Part shown: piece by piece, positions 41,594 to 50,525 of the stretch
Position numbering within the stretch: position 1 is the first letter of the stretch
Layout of the letters: each line of letters starts with the position of its first letter
Assembly: GCF_002284565.1 (NCBI RefSeq)
Contig: NZ_NPKI01000046.1
Coordinates: 186,001 to 250,000 of the forward strand
Source: Mesorhizobium mediterraneum
GTDB taxonomy: Bacteria; Pseudomonadota; Alphaproteobacteria; Rhizobiales; Rhizobiaceae
Direction: 5' to 3'
Length of the DNA: 64,000 nucleotides
The notes under the pieces: model-generated
What the model was told of the DNA's origin: nothing
The model's database searches: none
Seen by the model: only the letters and a program-made list of their open reading frames with translations
Program-made: the position numbers and the translations under genes

Positions 41594-41923
41594 AATTCGA
41601 CCGAAAAGGGTCGTGTAGGGGATCGACATGCGCCGTGTCCCCAACTGTCGCGTTCTGCCGCGAGGACGGAGGGATTTAGACGTAGCCGTGAACTAGTTTG
41701 AACATCCGCTTTCAGGAAGCCGCCACAAATGGGCAAATGGCGGGAATGGGGCGCATTGCTGCCCGGCAGCACGGGCAATCGTTCGGGAGTATCTCTGATC
41801 GCATTTCTGCTAAATCTGGAAGCATATCGCCCGCGACGTCACTAACTGCCGAAGTGTAAGAGCGCAACGGGCTGATGGGCCTCTCGCTCATCGGGCCTCT
41901 TGTCTTGAAGGAGGAGCGCTAGG
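41594..41923. other. 330-bp spacer between the GHKL ATPase and methyltransferase genes
   Basis: There is no gene. A short dyad (CGACC GAAAAG GGTCG) follows the GHKL stop and might end its transcript. The middle (about 41690-41770: CATCCGCTTTCAGGAAGC, then GGCAAATGGCGGGAATGGGG) resembles non-coding filler I associate with alphaproteobacterial accessory regions. Confidence 0.45.
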
Positions 41924-42550
41924 ATGAACACCGACCGGGATACAGTGCGGTCCTATGATATGGTCGCGGCGGAGTACGCTGCCGAGGCTGCGGCGATGCC
42001 CGAATGGGTCGCGACAGAGATCGATGCGTTCGCGACCGAACTGGGTGGCTCGGGCCGGGTGCTGGAGATCGGAAGCGGTGGCGGGCGAGATGCACTTGAG
42101 CTTGAGAAGCGGGGGATTAGCGTCCGGCGCACCGACATTTCGAAGGGTTTCGTCGAACTGCTTCGCGAGAGTGGCTTCGAGGCCGACCTGTTGGACCCGC
42201 TGACAGAAGACTTGGCCGACCCGCAGCGTCCCGGCACGCCGTACGACGGGATCTGGGCCTGTGCCTGCCTGATTCACGTCGCGCGCGAGGATTTCGGCAC
42301 GGTACTTGGACGGCTTGCCGAGGCGACCCGTACCGGTGGCCGACTGCACGCCTCGGTTAGAGAGGGCGATGGCGAGGAGGTGTCCACACACGGCGGCACT
42401 GCAGCGCCTCGGCGCTACGTCGAGACGTACTGGCGCGAGTCCACCCTGCGGTCCGCACTCACAGACGCCGGCTGGATCGTCAGCGAGGTACGTCGGTGCA
42501 TCGGAAAGCCCAATGATCGATGGCTGAGCGTCCGAGCCAGCCGAGCGTGA
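41924..42550 (+). CDS. Class I SAM-dependent methyltransferase
   Basis: A 208-residue Rossmann-fold methyltransferase with motif I VLEIGSGGGRDALELE (about residue 46), acidic motif RRTDISKGFVELL and the post-motif GIWACACLIHVARED. AAGGAGGAGC precedes ATG 41924. It is of the small-molecule (UbiE/Tellurite-resistance-like) type. There is no DPPY/NPPY motif, so it is not a DNA adenine/cytosine methylase. It lies in the insert between the DUF447 and MfnF-like genes; any link to the GHKL gene is unproven. Confidence 0.85.
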   Translation: MNTDRDTVRSYDMVAAEYAAEAAAMPEWVATEIDAFATELGGSGRVLEIGSGGGRDALELEKRGISVRRTDISKGFVELLRESGFEADLLDPLTEDLADPQRPGTPYDGIWACACLIHVAREDFGTVLGRLAEATRTGGRLHASVREGDGEEVSTHGGTAAPRRYVETYWRESTLRSALTDAGWIVSEVRRCIGKPNDRWLSVRASRA

Positions 42551-42738
42551 CGCACACAGAGCTTGCGGGAATGGCCGGTTGTGGCGCGACCATGAACCGG
42601 ACATGCGCCGAGCGGGTGCCGAACGTCGGGTTTCCACCCTGTTGCGACCCTGCGCGGTCCGATTTTGGATGCACTGGTACGGGTTGAGATCTTTCAAGCC
42701 GGGGCAGTATCCCCCGATCGATCGGATGGCCACAGCAC

Positions 42739-43773
42739 CTACAGTTGAGATCCCGCCAACAGCGCCACCGCTGACGCGGGCGCCACGCTGCTCGCTTCGC
42801 CGCGAACGGCGTCATCTGCGGGGATGATCTCGGCAAAATCGACGAAGCGGCGTTCCATGCGTTCGGCCAGCCGCCTGATCTGCCAGCGGCCGGTTCCGGC
42901 GCCGACGATCGGCACATCCGGGGCAAGCGGCCCAGCAACCAGGGATGCCGCATCGTGGATCTTGCGCAACTGCTGCTCGCTGAACCAGCGCGCGACTTCA
43001 CGCCATTCCGGCGGTGTCAGGTCGGCGGCGTCGCGACCGATCATGCGCGCCAGCCGCGCGATCGAACCGTCGATCGTCTTTTCCTTGCCGTCAGCGGTAG
43101 AGTGCCTGTCGTCCTTCTCGTCGAGCACTTCCAGGATCCGGTGCGCGTCGGCGATCGAGGCGAAATACTCGTTCATCAGTGGTGTCAGCCTGCCACGGAC
43201 GGGGGCCGACGAAGCCACACCGAACAGGAACGTCCTGGTGAAGCCGGTATAAACCAGTTCGCCGGTCAGCAGCCGTCCGGCATCGGTGTAGCCGTCATTG
43301 GCGACGGCGCCTTTCTTGATGGCGATAATGTCGGTGGTGGTGGAGCCCATATCGACGAACAGGGCATCGCCAGCGAGTTTCGCCACCAACGACGCTGTCG
43401 CGTGCCAGTTGGCGGAGGCCACATCGGGGCTCAGCCGCGCTGCCTGCTCGACCCCGACAAAGCCAAACGGCCCGGCATAGATCAGTTTTTCGCCTGGGAA
43501 CCGGCTTGAAATTTCATCCAGCAGAGCCGCGACGCCGGCATCGCGGGACGGAAAGATGTCCGCCAGTTCGCCGGTCATTGTGAATGCGTTGAGATCGGCG
43601 CCCGCATAAATCGGAGCCGTTTCCTCGAATGCCAAGGTCAGATTGTCGAGCCCTAGCCAAAGCGGCGTGGCGATCGTTACGGCCTCGACGATGCGGCCGT
43701 CTTGCGCGCGCGTCACCTTCAGATGCGCGCCGCCAATATCGAAGCCGGCAACGATGCTCTTTCTTTTTTCCAC
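42739..43773 (-). CDS. H4MPT-linked C1 pathway protein, MfnF-like (ASKHA/hydantoinase fold)
   Basis: A 344-residue protein with ASKHA-type motifs: AGFDIGGAHLKVTRA at the N-terminus, FVDMGSTTTDIIAI and VGAGTGRWQIRRLA. The family is known from H4MPT methylotrophs and methanogens and, as I recall it, is related to MfnF. That enzyme joins the furan and tyramine moieties of methanofuran. Beside the MfnB-MfnE fusion this is consistent with methylofuran synthesis. The gene is divergent from the HisA-like gene. Confidence 0.8.
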   Translation of the reverse strand: MEKRKSIVAGFDIGGAHLKVTRAQDGRIVEAVTIATPLWLGLDNLTLAFEETAPIYAGADLNAFTMTGELADIFPSRDAGVAALLDEISSRFPGEKLIYAGPFGFVGVEQAARLSPDVASANWHATASLVAKLAGDALFVDMGSTTTDIIAIKKGAVANDGYTDAGRLLTGELVYTGFTRTFLFGVASSAPVRGRLTPLMNEYFASIADAHRILEVLDEKDDRHSTADGKEKTIDGSIARLARMIGRDAADLTPPEWREVARWFSEQQLRKIHDAASLVAGPLAPDVPIVGAGTGRWQIRRLAERMERRFVDFAEIIPADDAVRGEASSVAPASAVALLAGSQL

Positions 43774-43831
43774 ACTTCAAGCTTTCATCACAGGGACAGT
43801 TGGACAGGGCAGTTGGTCAGCGAGAAAAGCG

Positions 43832-44530
43832 TTGCGTATCATTCCGGTTCTCGACCTGAAAGGCGGCGAAGTGGTCCGCGCCCAACAAGGAAAACGCGAT
43901 CGCTACAGGCCGATCGTTACGCCGCTCAGCCAAAGTGCCGATGTCGTCGCGGTCGCCGAAGGCTTGCGCGGGCTTTACCCTTTTCCGACCTTCTATATCG
44001 CCGATCTGGATGCCATCGAAGGCGGAACGCCAAACAATGGCGCGCTTGCCCGGCTGAAGGCGATGGCGGAGCCACCGGAGCTTTGGGTCGATGCCGGCAT
44101 CGCCGACGAGAAAACCCTTGCGGCAGCTCTTGCCGAGCCCTGGCTTTATCCGGTCCTGGGTTCCGAATCGCAGCAAGACGAGGCGCTGTTCCGGCGTTTT
44201 CGCGATCATCCCGACCTTATCCTGTCGCTGGATTTCTTCGACGACGGGTTTCGCGGTCCGGCATCATTTCTCGATGAGCCCGAGCTTTGGCCGCGAAAGG
44301 TGATCGTCATGACATTGGCCAAGGTCGGCTCCGCCTCCGGTCCCGATTTCACGCGGCTCGAGGCGATCAAGGCAAAGGCTGGAAGCCGCTCCGTGATCGC
44401 GGCCGGCGGGGTGCGCAATGAGGCTGACATTCGCGCCCTTTCGTCACTCGGTATCACTGCTGCGCTGGTCGCGACCTCGCTGCACGACGGCACGCTCACG
44501 CCGGGCCACCTCGCAACGCTTGGCACCTGA
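43832..44530 (+). CDS. HisA/HisF-like TIM-barrel protein of the H4MPT cluster
   Basis: A 232-residue protein resembling HisA: LRIIPVLDLKGGEVVRA at the start, FYIADLDAIEGG, WVDAGIAD, VLGSES and VIAAGGVRNEADIRAL. The most likely start is TTG at 43832 (as in HisA proteins, which begin MRIIPxxDL), 58 bp after the divergent MfnF-like gene. The frame is open further upstream. Such HisA paralogues recur in H4MPT clusters and probably act in cofactor synthesis; the reaction is not known. Confidence 0.8.
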   Translation: MRIIPVLDLKGGEVVRAQQGKRDRYRPIVTPLSQSADVVAVAEGLRGLYPFPTFYIADLDAIEGGTPNNGALARLKAMAEPPELWVDAGIADEKTLAAALAEPWLYPVLGSESQQDEALFRRFRDHPDLILSLDFFDDGFRGPASFLDEPELWPRKVIVMTLAKVGSASGPDFTRLEAIKAKAGSRSVIAAGGVRNEADIRALSSLGITAALVATSLHDGTLTPGHLATLGT

Positions 44531-44577
44531 CATTCGCGTAACCTCGAACTCGGCCTCGGAAACTGTGCCTCAGATTA

Positions 44578-44615
44578 AGAGCGGCGAACTCTCAAGTCGA
44601 TCGTGTCGCCGCTCT
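44578..44615 (+). terminator. Stem-loop after the HisA-like gene
   Basis: AGAGCGGCGA / TCGCCGCTCT, a 10-bp stem with an 18-nt loop, followed by ATCTCTTTG. It begins 48 bp after the HisA-like stop and probably ends that transcript. Confidence 0.6.
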
Positions 44616-44627
44616 ATCTCTTTGCTG

Positions 44628-44698
44628 GAGCATCGGATTTCCCAAAAACTGGTCCCCCCTCGGGTCAGGCCGGAGGGCAGGCTTTGGGTCCGATGCTC
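44628..44698. repeat. Rhizobiales intergenic palindromic element
   Basis: Long inverted repeat GAGCATCGGA-N3-CCCAAA ... TTTGGG-TCCGATGCTC. The sequence type (AGCATCGGATTTCCCAAAA..) recurs in Mesorhizobium-like genomes; it is part of why I place the host there. Confidence 0.65.
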
Positions 44699-44880
44699 TA
44701 CGAGACCGTTTGGAAACTCTGCTCCGGCGGCCATCTGATGGCGTTTTCTGCGCTCCGGTGCTCACGGACCCAAATGTCCGCTGCGCTCCGGTTCTCGAAA
44801 CCACCACCATATGACTCGCCAGAGCGAATTTCGAAAACAGTCTCTAAAGGCCCAGTAGCTTTTTCAGGCGGCGCAACAGG

Positions 44881-44904
44881 CCCTCCGGCTCCGCGGAGGG
44901 TTTT
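44881..44904 (+). terminator. Terminator-like hairpin near the end of fae
   Basis: CCCTCCG / CGGAGGG (7 bp, 6-nt loop) followed by TTTT on the plus strand. It lies 24 bp from the fae stop on the minus strand and could serve both directions. Confidence 0.6.
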
Positions 44905-44927
44905 ATCTGTGCGGGGCTGTCTCTTGT

Positions 44928-45434
44928 CTAAGCCGCGAACGGGTGCTTCACCTGGTCCCGCTTATCCGTGGCTTCGGCGGCCGTCGGTGTTCCCGCGACG
45001 GCGCGTTGGATGGCTTCCTTTGTCGCTTCGTAATTGTACTTCTGGATCTTGGCGTCGTCCGCCGCGTCCCAGTGGATGAAAACGCCGACGCAGATGAACA
45101 GATCGTCCGCCTCACTGGCAGGAATGATCCCCTCGGCGACGCTATCCTGCACCGCCTTTGCGACCGCATGCTGGGCCGGGCCGAACATCTGCACGGCCTG
45201 CTTGGCGCCCTTGATCGTGACCTTATTGAACATCACGGTGTTGGGCTTGCACTGAAGATTGGGCGCGATCACCGCCAAAAGGGAGGTAAAGCCGTCCTTG
45301 TTGTTGGTAAGCGCGTTGCAAAATGCCGTTTCGACCGCGCTCCCCCGCGGGCCGATGAGCAGGTCGACATGCGCCACTTCGTTGCCGTCTCCTACCAGCG
45401 ATTCACCGACCATTACTTTCGAGATCTTTGCCAT
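44928..45434 (-). CDS. fae: Formaldehyde-activating enzyme
   Basis: A 168-residue enzyme that condenses formaldehyde with H4MPT to methylene-H4MPT. It shows NEVAHVDLLIGPRGSAVE with the catalytic His (H22), then AFCNALTNNKDGFTSLLAV and IHWDAADDAKIQKYN. TTGGAGG is upstream of ATG 45434; the longer frame to 45587 is not the start. It is the terminal gene of the leftward mptG-fae block, 169 bp after the CitG-like gene, and may have its own promoter because Fae is needed in excess. Confidence 0.97.
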   Translation of the reverse strand: MAKISKVMVGESLVGDGNEVAHVDLLIGPRGSAVETAFCNALTNNKDGFTSLLAVIAPNLQCKPNTVMFNKVTIKGAKQAVQMFGPAQHAVAKAVQDSVAEGIIPASEADDLFICVGVFIHWDAADDAKIQKYNYEATKEAIQRAVAGTPTAAEATDKRDQVKHPFAA

Positions 45435-45602
45435 GCCAATTTTCCTCCAAGACACAGTTATGGTGTCCAAAGACGCCGCAAACCGAGCGAGCGCTCGATG
45501 GACAGCTATCCTTGTTGGCAGCGCCCGGACATCCGGACCGGTTGGCTGGATAGCCGCGGAAGCCCAGCTTCCGCTCCTGAAAGTCAACCACCAACGTTGC
45601 GA

Positions 45603-46469
45603 TTATGCAAGCTGAACGCCGAGGAGGTGGACTAAAAGAGTAGCCACGGTCAGGTCGGCCGAGGTGCCGGGGTTGACCTTGTCCGCCTTCAGCCGGCGGT
45701 CGAGTTCCATGAGCCGACGAATGCGTGACGCTTCGTCGTCGTTGGCATGGAGCGCCGCCTGAACGGCAAGGGCTTCTTGCCGCGCCTGATTTGCGGCTTC
45801 AGCGCCATGGTTGCGCATCACATGACTGTCGGGGAAGCCGGCGAGAAACGCCATATAGGCGAATACCGTCGGCCACATGCCGCCTTCTCCGCGTGCCAAC
45901 GCCGCTTCCAGAGCCGCAAGCCCGACGCCGAACACGTCGCCGAAACAGGTAACATACTGGCGAGCGATCATGTCGCGGTCGGCCGCCTCCCGCATGGCTT
46001 CGAGCAGATGAACCTTAGGCGCTTGCCGCACATCGTTCGCGGCCTCTCCTAGGCCGCCTGGCGCGGCCGTGACGATCGCCTCGAACACTGCCCTGGTATC
46101 GTCCATGCTCATTGCGCGCAGCACCGCGTCGAGATTGTCGTGCAGCCGATTGTCGTGCAGTGGAGCGCCCGTCATTTCGGCGGCGCATAGCAGAGGCGCC
46201 GCCAGAAGGATGATGCCGAGATTGGTGTTGGTCGCGACCGCCAGACGTGTCGCGCGGACCGCTTCCAGGATGCGCTGTCCGACCGGCAGGCGCGGATCGG
46301 TCAGCGGCCCGGACGAAACCTCCGCGCTCATCATGAACTGGGCGGCGGACATGCCGTGCCCGTCGGCGAACAGGTGGACGTTGCCCGGTTTCAGCGCCTC
46401 GATCTCCATCCGGCAGGCGTCTTTGTAGGCAGCCCGGAGGCGTTCTCGGGAAAGCGCCCGGCTCGTCAC
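45603..46469 (-). CDS. Triphosphoribosyl-dephospho-CoA synthase-like protein (CitG/MdcB family)
   Basis: A 288-residue protein of the CitG family: CRMEIEALKPGNVHLFADGHGM, NTNLGIILLAAPLL, GDVFGVGLAALEAALARGEGG, PDSHVMRNHG and VNPGTSADLTVA. Classical members make the CoA-derived prosthetic group of citrate or malonate lyase; no such lyase is here. The gene recurs in H4MPT clusters, where the real substrate is unknown. It overlaps the RimK-like gene by 4 nt. Confidence 0.85.
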   Translation of the reverse strand: MTSRALSRERLRAAYKDACRMEIEALKPGNVHLFADGHGMSAAQFMMSAEVSSGPLTDPRLPVGQRILEAVRATRLAVATNTNLGIILLAAPLLCAAEMTGAPLHDNRLHDNLDAVLRAMSMDDTRAVFEAIVTAAPGGLGEAANDVRQAPKVHLLEAMREAADRDMIARQYVTCFGDVFGVGLAALEAALARGEGGMWPTVFAYMAFLAGFPDSHVMRNHGAEAANQARQEALAVQAALHANDDEASRIRRLMELDRRLKADKVNPGTSADLTVATLLVHLLGVQLA

Positions 46470-47425
46470 GAATTCGCCGGCGCGGTGAGGCGGTAGGGGC
46501 GCGCCGCCGCCGCCCCCTCTGGGCGATCAGCTCGGCGATCGGCCAGGAATTTCAGCAGGGCGTCGGCAATCGCGTCGGCGATGTTCACCGCGACGACCGA
46601 TTGAAGCCCGGACCAGGCGGGCATGCTGTTGACCTCCAGCACGAACAGCTTGCCGTCGGCCGCCGGCACGATATCGACGCCGGCGAAATCCGCTGACATA
46701 GCGGCGGCGGCGGCTCTTGCCAGCGCCGCCAGTTCGGTTTCGCCGTGCCCCGAGACTTGCTCGGGCACCGCCCCGCGATTGATGTTGGTGATCCAGTCGT
46801 CGCCACGCCGGCTCATCATCGCCAGGACTTCGCCGGCGCAGACGAAAACGCGAAAATCGCGGAAAGGAGGCCCGGGACGCGGCACGTAATGCTGGAGATA
46901 GTAGACGCTGTTCACCTCCTCGTCGGCGGGGAGATCGGACAATGTTTCGATCAGCCTGATGCCGCGGCCCTGCGCGCCGAAAAGCGGCTTCAGCACCAGC
47001 GGCGTGAACGGCAGTTCGCGTTCGGCGATCGCTTCGGCCATGGCACGTCCCTCGACCGCGAATGTCGGCGGCGTCGGCAGGCCGGCATTCTTCAGGAGGA
47101 AGGTCGTCATCGACTTGTCGACGCAGCGTTCTATCGCCTGCGCGGAGTTCCACACCGGAATGGAAAGCTTGGCGAATGCGTGCAGCACACCGAGGCGCCG
47201 GGTGACCGCTTCGAACGATCCGGCGGCGATCGAACGGACCAGCACGGCATCGGGCAGCGCGCCGTCGAGGCCGGGGATCGACAGTCCGCTCGGGCTGCCG
47301 GTGTCAAACGCGATCGCCGCCAGCGGCACGGTTGCGACAACGGCGCCCCGCCGGTCCAGCCTTGCCGCCAGGCCTTTGGCGCGAGCGTCCGAATTATCGC
47401 TGACGATCAGGATGCGGGGGATCAT
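46466..47425 (-). CDS. RimK-like ATP-grasp ligase
   Basis: A 319-residue ATP-grasp protein: SIPVWNSAQAIERCVDKSMTT, LVLKPLFGAQGRGIRLIE, RDFRVFVCAGEVLAMMSRR and VLEVNSMPAWSGLQSV. The start at 47425 (MIPRILIVSDN) fits RimK/MptN-type enzymes that add Glu. H4MPT of methylotrophs has no Glu side chain of this kind, so the likelier target is the glutamate chain of methylofuran. That is inference. Confidence 0.85.
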   Translation of the reverse strand: MIPRILIVSDNSDARAKGLAARLDRRGAVVATVPLAAIAFDTGSPSGLSIPGLDGALPDAVLVRSIAAGSFEAVTRRLGVLHAFAKLSIPVWNSAQAIERCVDKSMTTFLLKNAGLPTPPTFAVEGRAMAEAIAERELPFTPLVLKPLFGAQGRGIRLIETLSDLPADEEVNSVYYLQHYVPRPGPPFRDFRVFVCAGEVLAMMSRRGDDWITNINRGAVPEQVSGHGETELAALARAAAAAMSADFAGVDIVPAADGKLFVLEVNSMPAWSGLQSVVAVNIADAIADALLKFLADRRADRPEGAAAARPYRLTAPANS

Positions 47426-47511
47426 GTTAGGCCTCGGATACCGGTATACCGAAAGCGCGAGCGAGCGGCCCGGCAGGCGGATGACAGACGAATCCATTGC
47501 ACCGCCATGGT

Positions 47512-48468
47512 CTAGCCGAGGCTCCGTTCGAGCATCCGCAGATCACGCTCGCCGGCGCGAAACGTGTCGCCAGTCTCGATCGCCGTGACGATCACTTCGG
47601 CCGGGCTGAACAGCAGCGGATCGATGGCATAGAAATCACCCTTGAACCGCTTGAAAACCTCGGCGAACGGGTGGCCGTGGTCCCGAGAGGCGCGGCTCGG
47701 CAGTCGCTCCGCGAGCTCCCTGGCGTCTTTCGCCGAGCCTTTTACGAAGAGCTGAACGCTGCCGCCATAGATGATGGCGTCGTTGGTTCTGCCCATGGCG
47801 GTCAGGAAATCCGGATGGGGGGCGGGGATAGGCGCAGTGCCGATGCCGTCGATGATATTCTCCAGCGGAAACTTGAGATCGTTGCTCTTGTGCAAGGCGA
47901 CTTCGAGCGCGCGCGCAACGATCTGCACGCTGCCCGCAAGGCTTTGTGTCGGCGCATAGAGGAAGGTGAGCTTTTCGGTTGGCAATCCGGTCGCCTTGCC
48001 GACCTTCTCGACGATCGCTTGGGGCGGCGGTTCGGCCGTCTCCAGGATAAGCACGGCGGATGACGCGGTGTCGCGATAGGAAAGCGCTTCGAACAGCGGC
48101 TCGACGCGGGCGAGCGCCCGCGCCGGTCCCGATCCCATGGCGAAATAGCCCTGGCTCGACAGGTTCCAGCCCGCATACTGGCTGCCCAGGCAGGCAAGCA
48201 CTGGCTGCGAGGACCGCACTTCGATGGTCAACGGCCATTTCTCCGACGCGCGGTCCATGCAGACCGAAATGCTGCCGAGCCCGCCCATCGCGGCTTCCGC
48301 CATGCGCAGCCCGGCCTCGACGCCGCCGGTGGCCTTGGCGCCGGCATCGATCAGGCACTCGCCCAATGGCCCCCTGGAAACGGCGATACGCAGGCGTTCG
48401 GCGTTGCCGATCATGCCGTCGATGATGCGCTGCGCATTGTCGTTCAGGAATGCCGAACCGTCTTTCAT
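47512..48468 (-). CDS. mch: Methenyl-H4MPT cyclohydrolase
   Basis: A 318-residue enzyme converting methenyl-H4MPT to formyl-H4MPT. Signature segments are ECLIDAGAKATGGVEAGLRMAE, GSQYAGWNLSSQGYFAMGSGPARAL and IIYGGSVQLFVKG. AGGAGACC lies before ATG 48468. It overlaps the upstream ATP-grasp gene by 4 nt. The longer frame to 48621 is rejected. Confidence 0.97.
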   Translation of the reverse strand: MKDGSAFLNDNAQRIIDGMIGNAERLRIAVSRGPLGECLIDAGAKATGGVEAGLRMAEAAMGGLGSISVCMDRASEKWPLTIEVRSSQPVLACLGSQYAGWNLSSQGYFAMGSGPARALARVEPLFEALSYRDTASSAVLILETAEPPPQAIVEKVGKATGLPTEKLTFLYAPTQSLAGSVQIVARALEVALHKSNDLKFPLENIIDGIGTAPIPAPHPDFLTAMGRTNDAIIYGGSVQLFVKGSAKDARELAERLPSRASRDHGHPFAEVFKRFKGDFYAIDPLLFSPAEVIVTAIETGDTFRAGERDLRMLERSLG

Positions 48469-49613
48469 GTCCGGTCTCCTTCCCATTGGTGTTGCAATCT
48501 GCTGGCTTGTCCCTTGATGAGCCGCCTGGTCAAATTGGCGCTCGGACCGCGCGCGAAGATGGTGCAGACAGGATCGCCAGCAATCAGACGGGTGCCGGGC
48601 GACTGATGGTCCGCAGTCCATTCAGGCCAGGCAATCGATGGAAACTGGGCGATCGGCGCCGCGGCGTAGGTCACCATCGATGCCATCGAATCGACGAAGC
48701 GCGGCAGGTGGTAGGCCCTGCCTGCCGCAGCGCGCAGATGCGCTTCGATCAGCGGCGCGTCGGCATCGTCGAAAATGTCGAGCGTGGCGCCTGGCCTCGG
48801 GTTGATCTCGATGAGCTTGTAGCCATCCGGTCCGCGAATGAGATCGGCGCTGCACAATCCAACCAGGCCGGCGCGGCGCGTCAGGCCTGAAAGCCAGCCG
48901 CGGATCATCGCCGCCTGCTTGCGATCGAAGCGTCTCAACCGCACGGCGCCGCCATAGCGGTAGGGCGCTGCCGGGGCGGGGGACGCCCATTGTTGGCTGA
49001 AGCCGACGATATCGGCGCTTTGGCCGTCGCCGACGAACAGAGCCGAGATGCTGCGGCCGGCAACGAAACGCTGGAAATAGCGGCCGCCAGGGACCTGACA
49101 CTGTAATATCGGGGTTTCTCCGGCGGCCCGTCTGATATGCGCGCCGCCGGCGCCGCCCGCGGTCTTGACCACCCAGTTCTCCGGATCGGGCGGCCGGCTC
49201 CATCGGAATTCCGGATGCGGGATGCCGATTTCGGCGCAATCGGCGGCCAGCAGTTGCGGGTCCTTGATCCTGCGGATCGCGGCGCCACTATTGCCGGCGA
49301 GCGGAAAATGGCGCGCGACCTCGTCTACTGTCTCCGTCATCCGCTCGAAGCCCGAGCCCAGGACGATGGCGACCGGCCGGTCGTCTCCAGCCAGTTGCCG
49401 AAGCGTCTCGACGATGCGCTCGCCGTTGATGCTGCCCTGCAGGTCGCCCGGCAGCATCGTCGCGCGTTCGGCGAGCGCGACCGTGTCGGTGTCGCAAAAG
49501 AAATCGGCGACCAGCGGACGATAGCCGGCGCGGCGCGCAGCGGCAGCCAGCGCCCGGCCTGAAATCGCCGCGATCAGGAGGGATCCGGCGTTACTTGGCA
49601 ATCTCGCGTGCAA
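48465..49613 (-). CDS. ATP-grasp protein of the H4MPT/methylofuran cluster
   Basis: A 382-residue protein with ATP-grasp features: WVVKTAGGAGGAHIRRA, YFQRFVAGRSISALFVGDG and KLIEINPRPGATLDIFDD. The family is known in methylotrophs (often annotated simply as ATP-grasp protein). MfnD, the ligase adding Glu to tyramine in methanofuran synthesis, is an ATP-grasp enzyme, so an MfnD-like role is possible but not shown. It overlaps mtdB by 23 bp and mch by 4 bp. Confidence 0.8.
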   Translation of the reverse strand: MHARLPSNAGSLLIAAISGRALAAAARRAGYRPLVADFFCDTDTVALAERATMLPGDLQGSINGERIVETLRQLAGDDRPVAIVLGSGFERMTETVDEVARHFPLAGNSGAAIRRIKDPQLLAADCAEIGIPHPEFRWSRPPDPENWVVKTAGGAGGAHIRRAAGETPILQCQVPGGRYFQRFVAGRSISALFVGDGQSADIVGFSQQWASPAPAAPYRYGGAVRLRRFDRKQAAMIRGWLSGLTRRAGLVGLCSADLIRGPDGYKLIEINPRPGATLDIFDDADAPLIEAHLRAAAGRAYHLPRFVDSMASMVTYAAAPIAQFPSIAWPEWTADHQSPGTRLIAGDPVCTIFARGPSANLTRRLIKGQASRLQHQWEGDRT

Positions 49614-50484
49614 GGGAAAATGCTTCCTGGAAATCGAGCGTGATGGTTTTTTCGGATTCGATCATTCTTTTGAAGAGGCCGAATTCGACCTTGTATTTCA
49701 CGTTGCCGATGGCAAGCGGACCAATGCCGACAGCTTTTGCCGCTTCGAGCGGATCGCTATTGGCGTTGACGGCCACGCCTTCGATGCCGGCCGGCGGAAC
49801 CGCATTGACGTCGGCGGCAATGAGCAGGCCGTCGCCTTTCAACTGGGCTTTCGAGACCACCTGAACGCCGGCCTTGGCGCAAGCCAGGATCACCTCGCTC
49901 GCCTCGACCAGCTTCGTCTTCCGGGCGTCGCTCGATCCGTCAGCCGCATCGACGTCGATCTTGAATCGGCTTTTGATCTCAGCCGCGATCTGCTCGACCC
50001 TTTCGATGCCGTCATGACCGACAAGCGTGACCCGGGCGCCTTCCTTGGCCGCGATGACGGCTGTGCAGAAGCCGACGACGCCGGTGGCGCCGAAAACAGC
50101 GATCCTCATGTCTCTCAACCCACGCTCGAATTTCTTCTCCAGCGCTTTTTCGACCTTGGCCACCATCGCCGCGGCCGTGGTGAACGAGCCGGCCGGATCG
50201 GCGAATACCGAAACCTGGAAAGGCGGCACCATCGCCTTTCGCGCTGCGTCGAACATGTCGAGCGCCAGCGAGGCATCCTTGCCGGCGATGAAGATGCCGG
50301 TATCGACCCCTGCATCGGGCGGGCGCGAAAAGATCGCGTCCTGCACGAGGCCTGTCACCTCGCCGAGGCTTACGTCGACATAGGGGACGACGGCGTCGAA
50401 GCCTGCATCGAGCGCCATGTTCACGTCGAAAGGGCTCATGTGTTTCAACGGCGTCAGCATGTGCAGGATATGTTTGCGGGCCAT
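49591..50484 (-). CDS. mtdB: NAD(P)-dependent methylene-H4MPT dehydrogenase
   Basis: A 297-residue enzyme oxidising methylene-H4MPT to methenyl-H4MPT. It has the N-terminal HMLTPLKHMSPFDVNMALDAG, DAGVDTGIFIAGKDASLALDMF, the nucleotide site VFGATGVVGFCTAVIAAKEGA and LIAADVNAVPPAGIEGV. The length and sequence fit MtdB rather than MtdA. It lies 42 bp after mptG. Confidence 0.96.
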   Translation of the reverse strand: MARKHILHMLTPLKHMSPFDVNMALDAGFDAVVPYVDVSLGEVTGLVQDAIFSRPPDAGVDTGIFIAGKDASLALDMFDAARKAMVPPFQVSVFADPAGSFTTAAAMVAKVEKALEKKFERGLRDMRIAVFGATGVVGFCTAVIAAKEGARVTLVGHDGIERVEQIAAEIKSRFKIDVDAADGSSDARKTKLVEASEVILACAKAGVQVVSKAQLKGDGLLIAADVNAVPPAGIEGVAVNANSDPLEAAKAVGIGPLAIGNVKYKVEFGLFKRMIESEKTITLDFQEAFSLAREIAK

Positions 50485-50525
50485 TTCTCGCCTTTCTTCT
50501 TGAACCTGATCGTGTTGCCGAGCCG

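Larger units (their letters stand above)
44531..44927. other. 397-bp convergent intergenic region with hairpins
   Basis: Between the convergent HisA-like and fae genes. It contains a terminator-like hairpin (44578-44615), a long Rhizobiales-type inverted repeat (44628-44698) and a strong terminator (44881-44904). The rest (for example GCGCTCCGGTGCTC and GCGCTCCGGTTCTC at about 44750-44800) is imperfectly repeated filler. No gene is supported. Confidence 0.55.

Noticed and set aside
39521..42550. GHKL ATPase plus methyltransferase as a restriction-modification pair
   Set aside because: The methyltransferase has no DNA-methylase catalytic motif (DPPY/NPPY or PCQ) or target-recognition domain; it resembles small-molecule methyltransferases.
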